From positions 558,001-622,000 of the forward strand of contig NZ_JAVXZZ010000001.1 in assembly GCF_032337135.1 (NCBI RefSeq): a stretch of 64,000 nt of DNA. The letters run 5' to 3'. Below are positions 57,473-64,000 of the stretch, one piece after another. The stretch's first letter is position 1. Each line of letters begins with the position of its first letter. The notes under the pieces were generated by a model. The model was not told the DNA's origin and ran no database searches. It worked only from the letters and a program-made list of their open reading frames with translations. Source of the stretch: Allorhodoferax sp032337135 (GTDB lineage Bacteria > Pseudomonadota > Gammaproteobacteria > Burkholderiales > Burkholderiaceae_C). A program made the position numbers and the translations under genes.

Positions 57473-58603
57473 TCAGCCGCGCTGGCGACGCGCAGCCACG
57501 GCTTGTGACAGGACCTCCAACACCTCGGCCGAATCGTCCCAACCCAGGCAGGCGTCGGTGATGCTCTTGCCGTACTCCAGCTTGGAAACATCGTCCTTGC
57601 CCGGTGTGAACTTCTGGGCTCCAGCGTGCAGGTGGCTTTCGACCATCACGCCGAACACCTTGTGCGAACCGCCCCGAATCTGCGCTGCGATGTCGCGCGC
57701 CACATCGAGCTGCTTTTCATGCTGCTTGCTGCTGTTGGCATGGCTGCAGTCCACCATCAGGGTCGCGGGCAGCTTGGCCTTCGTCAGCTCGGCGCAGGCA
57801 GCATCGACACTGGCAGCGTCGTAGTTGGGTGCCTTGCCGCCGCGCAGGATGACATGGCAGTCCTTGTTGCCATTGGTCTGGACAATGGCAACCTGACCGT
57901 TCTTGTGCACCGACAGGAAGTGGTGACCGCCTGCTGCGGCCTGGATAGCGTCGGTTGCGATCTTGATGTTGCCGTCCGTGCCATTCTTGAAACCGATGGG
58001 GGCCGACAGGCCAGATGCCAGTTCACGGTGCACCTGGCTTTCGGTGGTGCGGGCCCCGATGGCGCCCCAGGAAATCAGGTCGCCGATGTATTGCGGAGAG
58101 ATGACGTCCAGGAACTCGCTCGCCGCGGGCAGGCCGAGGCGGTTGATTTCGATCAGCAACTGGCGTGCGATGCGCAGGCCTTCGTCGATGCGGCAGCTCT
58201 CATCCAGGTAGGGGTCGTTGATCAGCCCTTTCCAGCCTACCGTCGTGCGGGGTTTCTCGAAATAGACACGCATCACGACTTCCAGCGTGTCCGCATACTT
58301 CTGCCGCAGGTCCTTCAGACGGCGCGCGTAATCCAGCGCGGCAGCCGGATCGTGGATGGAACAAGGACCAATGACCACCAGCAGGCGGTCGTCCTTTTGC
58401 GCCATGATGTTGTGGATAGTGCGGCGGGTCTGGGAAATCAGGCCCTCGATGGCGGTTCCTCGAATGGGGAAGAAACGGATCAGGTGTTCAGGAGGCGGCA
58501 GCACGGTAATGTCCTTGATGCGTTCGTCATCGGTCTGGCTGGTGCGGTCGGCGGGGTGCGGCTGGCCATACCAGGTGCCGGTGCTGCTTGTCTTGGCGTT
58601 CAT
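57473..58603 (-). CDS. aroG: 3-deoxy-7-phosphoheptulonate synthase (class I, AroG type)
   Basis: DAHP synthase of 376 residues, first enzyme of aromatic amino-acid synthesis. It condenses PEP and erythrose-4-phosphate. VVIGPCSIHDP, RVYFEKPRTTVGWKGLINDP, GLPAASEFLDVISPQYIGDLISWGAIGARTTESQVHRELASGL, VDCSHANSSK and VMVESHL contain the metal ligands (Cys, His, Glu, Asp) and PEP site. ATG 58603 has CAGGAG upstream. The 160-bp leader holds an aromatic leader peptide and terminator, so expression should respond to charged Phe/Tyr/Trp tRNA. Feedback-inhibitor specificity cannot be read by eye. Confidence 0.97.
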   Translation of the reverse strand: MNAKTSSTGTWYGQPHPADRTSQTDDERIKDITVLPPPEHLIRFFPIRGTAIEGLISQTRRTIHNIMAQKDDRLLVVIGPCSIHDPAAALDYARRLKDLRQKYADTLEVVMRVYFEKPRTTVGWKGLINDPYLDESCRIDEGLRIARQLLIEINRLGLPAASEFLDVISPQYIGDLISWGAIGARTTESQVHRELASGLSAPIGFKNGTDGNIKIATDAIQAAAGGHHFLSVHKNGQVAIVQTNGNKDCHVILRGGKAPNYDAASVDAACAELTKAKLPATLMVDCSHANSSKQHEKQLDVARDIAAQIRGGSHKVFGVMVESHLHAGAQKFTPGKDDVSKLEYGKSITDACLGWDDSAEVLEVLSQAVAARRQRG

Positions 58604-58631
58604 GGGTGCTCCTGAAAAAAACCGTGAAAAC

Positions 58632-58661
58632 AAAAAAAAACCGCCGGGGGTCCGGCGGTTT
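58632..58661 (-). terminator. attenuator (terminator) in the aroG leader
   Basis: Minus strand AAACCGCCGG, loop ACCC, CCGGCGGTTT then T run (9 T), placed 29 bp before the aroG start. Its 5' arm can instead pair with the segment CCGGCGGT at 58705-58712 in the leader peptide, giving an antiterminator. Confidence 0.92.
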
Positions 58662-58692
58662 GGGGGGATTCGAATCGTCTCTTTGGGTACGT

Positions 58693-58764
58693 TCAGATCT
58701 CTCGACCGCCGGTTGCGCGTGAGAACCAAAAGTAGGCAAAAAAGTACGATGTGCGATGACGCAT
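58693..58764 (-). CDS. aromatic leader peptide of the aroG attenuator
   Basis: A 23-codon frame from ATG 58764 to TGA 58693. Residues 7-14 read YFFAYFWF: two Tyr, four Phe and one Trp in eight codons. The codons after them (A-T-G-G-R) contain the antiterminator strand ACCGGCGGT. Stalling at the aromatic codons would leave that strand free to pair with the 5' arm of the terminator at 58652-58661; reading to the stop would cover it and allow termination. A TACAGT -10-like box lies just upstream, so the leader mRNA may begin within a few bases of the ATG. Confidence 0.88.
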   Translation of the reverse strand: MRHRTSYFFAYFWFSRATGGREI

Positions 58765-58814
58765 GGGGCCCACTGTAGCACAGCTTTTTTCGATCGGGCT
58801 GACGCGCACAGGAC

Positions 58815-60275
58815 TTAGGCCGTTCCGCCTACCGTGAGGCCGTCGATGCGCAGGGTCGGCTGGCCCACGCCCACGGGAACGCTCTGCCCCTCCTTGCCGC
58901 AGGTGCCGACTCCGCTGTCCAGGCGCATGTCATTGCCGATCATGCTGACGCGCTTGAGGCAGTCTGGTCCGCTGCCGATCAGCGTCGCCCCTTTGACCGG
59001 GTACTGGATCTTGCCGTTCTCGACCCAGTAGGCCTCGCTGGCCGAGAACACGAACTTGCCGCTGGTGATGTCCACCTGCCCGCCACCGAAGTTGACGGCG
59101 TACAGACCCTTCTTGAGGCTGGCCACGATCTCCTGCGGATCCTTGTCTCCCGCCACCATGTAGGTGTTGGTCATGCGCGGCATGGGGATGTGCGCGTAGC
59201 TCTCGCGCCGCCCGTTGCCCGTGGGCTTGACACCCATGAGGCGGGCGTTCATGGAGTCCTGCAGGTACCCCTTGAGGATGCCATCCTCGATCAGCACGTT
59301 GCGCTGGGTCACGTTGCCCTCGTCGTCGACATTGAGCGAACCGCGGCGGTCAGCCACGGTGCCGTCGTCCAGCACCGTAACGCCCTTGGCCGCCACGCGC
59401 TGGCCGATGCGACCACTGAAGGCGCTGGATCCCTTGCGGTTGAAGTCGCCTTCCAGGCCGTGCCCGATGGCCTCGTGCAACAGCACCCCCGGCCAGCCCG
59501 AACCGAGCACCACGGTCATCTCGCCAGCGGGGGCGGGACGCGCGTCAAGGTTGGTCAAGGCCGCATGCACGGCTTCATCCACATAGCGGCTGATCTGTTC
59601 GTCGCTGAAATAGGCCAATCCAAAACGCCCGCCACCGCCACTGGAACCCACTTCGCGGCGGCCGTTCTGCTCGGCGATGACCGTCACGGAGAGGCGGACC
59701 AGCGGGCGCACGTCGGCTGCCAGCGTGCCATCCGCACGGGCCACCAGCACCACGTCGTATTCCATGGCCAGGCCAGCCATGACCTGTGCCACACGCGGAT
59801 CCTTGGCGCGGGCCAGCCGCTCGACACGTCCCAGCAACTCCACCTTGGCGGTACTGTCGAGCGTGGCGATGGGGTCCATTCCGGGGTAGAGGCTGCGGCC
59901 ATTTGCTATCTTTTTACTAGCTACCCGCGCACGTTTTACCTGGGCCACAGCCGAAATAGACCGCACAGTGCGAGCCGCGTCGAGTAACGAGGCCTCGGAA
60001 ATGTCGTCGGAATAGGCAAAAGCCGTCTTCTCGCCGCTGACGGCACGCACACCCACGCCCTGGTCGATGGAAAACGAGCCGGTCTTGACTATGCCTTCTT
60101 CCAGGCTCCAGCCTTCCGAACGGGTGTACTGAAAGTACAGGTCGGCCTCATCGACCTGGTGCGCCTTGATCTCGCCCAGTGCCCGCGCCAGATGGGACTC
60201 GTCCAGCCCGAAGGGTGTGAGCAGCAGGGACTTGGCCGTGGCCAGGCGTTCGAGGGTGGGTTCGCGGGAGATCAT
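58815..60275 (-). CDS. tldD: metalloprotease TldD
   Basis: Protein of 486 residues, partner of TldE/PmbA in a zinc metalloprotease that trims modified peptides. The catalytic motif is LLHEAIGHGLEGDFNRKG (HExxxH), with a third ligand Cys in SGVGTCGKEGQS. The N-terminal DEADLYFQYTRSEGWSLEEG and GVGVRAVSG are typical. ATG 60275 was chosen; the upstream extension is a rodA shadow. Residues about 105-124 (VKRARVASKKIANG) are encoded across repeat copy R8. rodA precedes it by 8 bp. pmbA is not in the window. Confidence 0.96.
   Translation of the reverse strand: MISREPTLERLATAKSLLLTPFGLDESHLARALGEIKAHQVDEADLYFQYTRSEGWSLEEGIVKTGSFSIDQGVGVRAVSGEKTAFAYSDDISEASLLDAARTVRSISAVAQVKRARVASKKIANGRSLYPGMDPIATLDSTAKVELLGRVERLARAKDPRVAQVMAGLAMEYDVVLVARADGTLAADVRPLVRLSVTVIAEQNGRREVGSSGGGGRFGLAYFSDEQISRYVDEAVHAALTNLDARPAPAGEMTVVLGSGWPGVLLHEAIGHGLEGDFNRKGSSAFSGRIGQRVAAKGVTVLDDGTVADRRGSLNVDDEGNVTQRNVLIEDGILKGYLQDSMNARLMGVKPTGNGRRESYAHIPMPRMTNTYMVAGDKDPQEIVASLKKGLYAVNFGGGQVDITSGKFVFSASEAYWVENGKIQYPVKGATLIGSGPDCLKRVSMIGNDMRLDSGVGTCGKEGQSVPVGVGQPTLRIDGLTVGGTA
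59903..59965 (+). repeat. dispersed 65-bp element, copy R8
   Basis: Plus-strand copy, antisense within tldD: TTTGCTATCTTTTTACT, AGCTACCCGCGCACGTTTT, CTGGGCCACAGCCGAAATAG. The reading frame of tldD continues through it, encoding an Arg/Lys/Ala-rich stretch. It matches R4 closely. Confidence 0.75.
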
Positions 60276-60283
60276 GGGGATGA

Positions 60284-61438
60284 TTATGTCTGCACCAGCC
60301 GTTTGGCGCTGGCCACCGACATCAGAATGCCCAAGGCCAGCCCCAGTATCACCATGGCCGTGCCGCCGTAGCTGATGAAGGGCAAGGGCACCCCCACCAC
60401 CGGCAGGATGCCACTGACCATGCCCATGTTCACGAAGGCATAGGCGAAGAAGATCATGGTGACGCTGCCCGCCAACAGGCGCGAGAACAGGGTGGGCGCC
60501 TCCAGCGCAATGCTCAGACCCCGCAGGATCAGGAACACGAAGGCCCCCACCAGGAACAGGTTGCCCAGCAGGCCGAACTCTTCGGCGTAGGCGGCAAAGA
60601 TGAAGTCGGTGGTGCGCTCCGGAATGAATTCCAGGTGGGTCTGGGTTCCCTGCATGAAGCCTGTACCGAACACGCCGCCAGAGCCGATGGCAATCATGCC
60701 CTGCAGGGTGTGGAAGCCCTTGCCAAGCGGGTCGCGGGTCGGATCCAGCAGGGTGCATACACGCTGCTGCTGGTAATCGTGCAGGCCGGGCCAATTGACC
60801 CCTGGTGCACACAGCTGGGACTCGAAAGCCACCAACAGCACAATGCCCACGACACCCAGGACCATGGGCGGAACCACCAGCTTCCAGCTCATGCCGGCAA
60901 AGAAGATGACCGACATGCCGGCGATCAGCACCAGCAAGGCCGTACCCAGGTCGGGCTGCTTCATGATGAGCCCCACGGGAACCATCAGCAATCCACCGGC
61001 CACGACGAAGTCCAGCGGGCGCAGTTGGCCTTCACGCTTCTGGAACCACCAGGCCAGCATCAGCGGCATGGCCAGCTTCATGATCTCGCTGGGTTGGATG
61101 GTGATGCCGATGTTGACCCAGCGCCGGGCGCCCTTCTTGGTGATGCCAAACACGGCCACCGCCACCAGCAGCCCAACCCCCACCAGATACAGGGGTACGG
61201 CCAGCGCCATCAGCCGCTGCGGTGGAATCTGGGCCACGACGAACATGATGCTCGCCGCGATCAGCATGTTGCGGGCATGGTCCTGGAACCGGGTGCCATG
61301 GTCGTAACCCGAGGAATACATGATGAGCAGGCCTGCGCAGGCCAGCATGAACACCGCGAAGGCCAGCGGACCGTCGAACCCCGAAACATAGGGGGCGAAG
61401 CGCTGGCGCAGGGATATTTTTCCGAAAGAAGTCGCCAT
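60284..61438 (-). CDS. rodA: rod shape-determining protein RodA (SEDS glycosyltransferase)
   Basis: Polytopic membrane protein of 384 residues with about ten helices, polymerising lipid II for sidewall growth with PBP2. QPSEIMKLAMPLMLAWWF, QPDLGTALLVLIAG, the catalytic Asp-containing loop (PTRDPLGKGFHTLQ), LEFIPERTTDFIFAAYAEEFG and GVPLPFISYGGTAM are SEDS hallmarks. ATG 61438 (MATSFGKISLRQRF). It continues into tldD after 8 bp. The rest of mreBCD-mrdA would lie upstream on the minus strand but is not here; the esterase gene is divergent. Confidence 0.96.
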   Translation of the reverse strand: MATSFGKISLRQRFAPYVSGFDGPLAFAVFMLACAGLLIMYSSGYDHGTRFQDHARNMLIAASIMFVVAQIPPQRLMALAVPLYLVGVGLLVAVAVFGITKKGARRWVNIGITIQPSEIMKLAMPLMLAWWFQKREGQLRPLDFVVAGGLLMVPVGLIMKQPDLGTALLVLIAGMSVIFFAGMSWKLVVPPMVLGVVGIVLLVAFESQLCAPGVNWPGLHDYQQQRVCTLLDPTRDPLGKGFHTLQGMIAIGSGGVFGTGFMQGTQTHLEFIPERTTDFIFAAYAEEFGLLGNLFLVGAFVFLILRGLSIALEAPTLFSRLLAGSVTMIFFAYAFVNMGMVSGILPVVGVPLPFISYGGTAMVILGLALGILMSVASAKRLVQT

Positions 61439-61497
61439 GCTCCGAATTATCGGGGGTATGGCCACGGAGCCCTCGATTGGGTCTTACCATCCGCCCC

Positions 61498-62091
61498 ATG
61501 GCGACCACCCACCTGCTCTACCTCCACGGATTCCGCTCCTCCCCCCAATCCGCCAAGGCGCGCCAGATGCAGGCCTGGGTGCAGGCGCACCGGCCCGACG
61601 TGCACTGGTGGTGCCCGCAGTTGCCGCCGTCGCCCCGGGAAGCGATGGCCCAAGTAGAGGCAGGCATTGCCGCATGGCCACGGGACTCCATGGTCACGGT
61701 GGGCTCCAGCCTGGGTGGGTTCTACGCCACCTGGGTGGCCGAGCAGACGGGCTGTCGGGCAGCGCTGCTGAACCCCGCCATCCACCCGGCACGCGACCTG
61801 GCCAAGTACATCGGCGAGCAGACCAGTTGGCACGACCCCGAGGATCGCTTTTTCTTCTGGGAGGAATTCGTCGACGAGCTGCGAACGCTGGACTGCCCCA
61901 CGTTGACCCGCCCCGAACGTTACTTCGCGCTCATCTGCAAGGGCGACGAGGTGCTGGACTGGCACGAGATGCACAGCAAATACGCCGCCTGCCCGGGCTT
62001 GCTGCTCGAAGGCGGTGACCATGCCATCAGCGACTTTGGCACGCACATGCCCGCGGTGCTGGCGCACCTGGGGCTGCAACCGGCCCTCTGA
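61498..62091 (+). CDS. YqiA-like alpha/beta-hydrolase (esterase)
   Basis: Protein of 197 residues of the YqiA/YcfP esterase group. LLYLHGFRSSPQSAKARQM is the oxyanion-hole start, VTVGSSLGGFYATWV the GxSxG nucleophile elbow, LICKGDEVLDWHEM the acid strand, and LLEGGDHAISDF the catalytic His. Cytoplasmic; the substrate is unknown. ATG 61498; the in-frame TTG 61477 is less likely. Divergent from rodA. Confidence 0.93.
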   Translation: MATTHLLYLHGFRSSPQSAKARQMQAWVQAHRPDVHWWCPQLPPSPREAMAQVEAGIAAWPRDSMVTVGSSLGGFYATWVAEQTGCRAALLNPAIHPARDLAKYIGEQTSWHDPEDRFFFWEEFVDELRTLDCPTLTRPERYFALICKGDEVLDWHEMHSKYAACPGLLLEGGDHAISDFGTHMPAVLAHLGLQPAL

Positions 62092-62132
62092 GCCCCCAGA
62101 GCGGCAACGGCGCCCATGGGACAATGGCGCCC

Positions 62133-64000
62133 ATGTACGTATTGTTTGAAGACGCAGGCAAATTCCTGGCCGGGCGGTTGATGTCGGAGGCCGAAGCCTC
62201 GGCGCAGGTGGAGCTGGACACGGGCAAGCGCGTGAAGGTGAAGGCGGCGCACATCATGCTTCGCTTCGAAAAGCCCTCACCTGCCGAATTCATCGCCCAG
62301 GCCCAGTCGCTGGCGCAGGGCATTGAGCTCGAAATGGCCTGGGAATTCGCGCCGGAAGAGGAATTCGGCTTTGCCGATCTGGCGCGTGACTACTTCTCGG
62401 CCAGCGCCCCGCTGTCCGAACAGGCGGCCATGCTGTTTCGCCTGTACGACAACCCCCACTATTTCCGCCGCGCGGGCAAGGGCCGCTTCAAGAAGGCCCC
62501 CGCCGACATCATCGCGCAGGCCCTGGCTGCCATCGAGAAGAAGCGCCTGATCGGGGAGCAGATCGCTGCCTGGGCGCAGGAACTGGCCGCGGGGCGCTGC
62601 CCCGAGCCGGTGCAGAGCCAGATCTTCAAGATCCTGTTCAAGCCGGACAAGAATGCGCCCGAGTACAAGGCCGTGGTCGACGCCGCGCGAGCCACCCAGA
62701 CCGCGCCGCTGGCACTGCTGCAGAAGGCCGGCGCCATTGCCTCCCCCTACCAGTTCCACTGGAAGCGCTTCCTGTTCGAGAACTTCCCCAAGGGCACGGG
62801 CTTCCCCGCCCTGACGGCTCCGCCCATTGCCGACGAGTTGCCGGTTGCTTCGGTGCAGGCCTTCTCCATCGACGACTCGCAGACCACCGAAATCGATGAT
62901 GCGCTCTCGCTGCAGGGCCTGGGCACCGGCACCGTGGTGCTGGGCATCCACATCGCCGCGCCGGGCCTGGCCATTGCCCCCGGCAGCCCGGTGGACCAAC
63001 TGGGCCGCGCACGCCTGTCCACCGTGTACATGCCGGGCTACAAGATCACCATGCTGCCGGATGACGTGGTGCAGACCTACACCCTGCTGGAAGGTCGCGA
63101 CTGCCCCGCCGTGTCGCTGTACGTGACGCTGGACGAAGCTACGCTGGAGATTCAGGCCTCAGAAACCAAGCTGGAACGGGTACCGATCACCTGGAACCTG
63201 CGCCACGACCAGCTCGACAGCCTGGTCACGGAAAGCTGGCTCACCGGGGCAGACGTTTCCAATGAAACCGGCCACCAGCCCGCATGGGAATTGCGTGAGC
63301 AGCTATCATTTTTGTATCGACTGGCAAAAGACCTCAAAGCCAAGCGCGAGGTGGTGCGGGGCAAGCCCGAAACCTTCAATCGCCCGGACTACAACTTCCG
63401 CCTGATGGAGAACATGGGGCATGAGCCAGACGGCAGCGAGACCGTGCACATCTCGGTACGCCAGCGCGGCGCACCGCTGGACCTGATCGTGGCCGAGGCC
63501 ATGATCCTGGCCAACAGCACCTGGGGCAGTTGGCTTGCCGAACTGGGTGTGCCGGGCATCTACCGCAGCCAGGCCTCATTGGCGCCGGGTGTCAAGGTGC
63601 GCATGGGCACCAAAGCCCTGCCCCACGCCGGCATCGGCGTGAAGAGCTATGCCTGGAGCACCTCGCCCCTGCGCCGATACACCGACCTCGTGAACCAGTG
63701 GCAGATCATTGCCTGTGCCCGGCACGGCAAGACCGCGGCCCTGGTGGCGCCGTTCAAGCCGAAAGACGCCGAACTCTTCGGCATCATCAGCAGCTTCGAC
63801 GCCGCCTACACCGCCTACAACGGCTACCAGTCCGGCATGGAACGTTTCTGGACCCTGCGCTACGTGCAGCAGCATGGCCTGACCGAGCTGGAAGCGACGG
63901 TATTCAAGGACAACATGGTGCGCGCCGACAGCATCCCGCTGGTGCTGCCGGTGGTCGGCGCACAAGGCCTGCCGCGCGGAGCCCGCGTGAAGGTGCGCCT
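62133..64000 (+). CDS. RNase II/R-family exoribonuclease (RNB domain), 3' end cut by window
   Basis: At least 622 residues, running off the right edge. It starts at ATG 62133; a GGGACAATGG -10-like sequence lies just upstream, so the leader is very short. MYVLFEDAGKFLAGRLMSE opens an N-terminal RNA-binding region; the RNB core begins near residue 240. FSIDDSQTTEIDDALSL carries the Mg-binding aspartates, and STSPLRRYTDLVNQWQI the conserved RRYxDL. It degrades RNA 3' to 5'. Residues about 376-397 (WELREQLSFLYRL) are encoded by repeat copy R9. Confidence 0.92.
   Translation, partial: MYVLFEDAGKFLAGRLMSEAEASAQVELDTGKRVKVKAAHIMLRFEKPSPAEFIAQAQSLAQGIELEMAWEFAPEEEFGFADLARDYFSASAPLSEQAAMLFRLYDNPHYFRRAGKGRFKKAPADIIAQALAAIEKKRLIGEQIAAWAQELAAGRCPEPVQSQIFKILFKPDKNAPEYKAVVDAARATQTAPLALLQKAGAIASPYQFHWKRFLFENFPKGTGFPALTAPPIADELPVASVQAFSIDDSQTTEIDDALSLQGLGTGTVVLGIHIAAPGLAIAPGSPVDQLGRARLSTVYMPGYKITMLPDDVVQTYTLLEGRDCPAVSLYVTLDEATLEIQASETKLERVPITWNLRHDQLDSLVTESWLTGADVSNETGHQPAWELREQLSFLYRLAKDLKAKREVVRGKPETFNRPDYNFRLMENMGHEPDGSETVHISVRQRGAPLDLIVAEAMILANSTWGSWLAELGVPGIYRSQASLAPGVKVRMGTKALPHAGIGVKSYAWSTSPLRRYTDLVNQWQIIACARHGKTAALVAPFKPKDAELFGIISSFDAAYTAYNGYQSGMERFWTLRYVQQHGLTELEATVFKDNMVRADSIPLVLPVVGAQGLPRGARVKVR
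63257..63322 (-). repeat. dispersed 65-bp element, copy R9
   Basis: Minus-strand copy inside the RNB gene (antisense to it): AGTCGATACAAAAATG, ATAGCTGCTCACGCAATTCC, ATGCGGGCTGGTGGCC, GTTTCATTGGAA. The CTCACGCAATTCC and GCGGGCT blocks match R2. The gene stays in frame across it. Confidence 0.8.

Noticed and set aside
58815..60812. A 665-codon frame containing tldD
   Set aside because: The first 179 codons are the shadow of rodA; the conserved TldD start is at 60275.

Overview
This is a GC-rich chromosomal window from a betaproteobacterium of the order Burkholderiales, most likely family Comamonadaceae. The 16S gene, the tRNA-Ile/tRNA-Ala spacer and gene neighbourhoods such as thiC-thiO-thiS-thiG-thiDE, liuR-isovaleryl-CoA dehydrogenase, accB-accC-prmA and pilS-pilR point there. 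Some 16S variable-region features recall Rhodoferax or Curvibacter, but I cannot settle the genus by eye. Nearly all of the window is ordinary core genome. I saw no prophage, insertion sequence, CRISPR array or defence island.

Layout. 1-5 kb: a cut-off SDR gene, a thiolase, an exported amidohydrolase and a chemotaxis receptor. 5-11 kb: a thiamin operon on the minus strand behind a TPP riboswitch. 11-19 kb, minus strand: a GGDEF-hemerythrin protein, aceK, carbonic anhydrase, an LtaS-like transferase, isovaleryl-CoA dehydrogenase, a thioesterase and the MerR-type regulator liuR, with a metallo-beta-lactamase-fold hydrolase divergent at 19 kb. Two near-identical perfect palindromes, at 1.8 kb and 19.0 kb, look like LiuR operators and tie the thiolase to this branched-chain catabolism cluster. 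20-28 kb, minus strand: a YgjP-like peptidase, plsC, gmhB, glyS, glyQ, lnt and corC. 28-34 kb: an rRNA operon (16S-Ile-Ala-23S-5S, minus strand). It is followed immediately by a second rrn promoter, a 100-N gap and the tail of a second 5S. This means two tandem rRNA operons, one of them collapsed into the gap.

34-49 kb: manC, a small exported protein, miaB, a solute-binding protein and ffh. Then follow a ccsA-like gene, a small PP0621-type protein, pilS, pilR and ampD packed on the plus strand, and nrdA-nrdB behind a pair of NrdR boxes. 50-58 kb: a histone-H1-like protein made of 24 hexapeptide repeats, a DUF3426 zinc-ribbon protein, prmA, accC, accB, a TlpA-like thioredoxin, an unknown protein divergent from mpl, and a small unknown protein. 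57-64 kb: the DAHP synthase gene aroG with a complete aromatic-peptide attenuator in its leader, then tldD, rodA, a YqiA-like esterase and a cut-off RNase II/R-family gene.

The most interesting signals are non-coding. (1) A dispersed, degenerate element of about 65 bp occurs nine or ten times. It is fixed in both orientations, several copies are translated in frame, and some supply start or stop codons. (2) A leader peptide containing YFFAYFWF precedes a terminator and an alternative antiterminator pairing upstream of aroG. (3) A tandem rrn duplication is hidden by the N gap. (4) A long inverted repeat is inserted in frame in the N-terminus of ThiG. (5) The LiuR palindromes define a small regulon.
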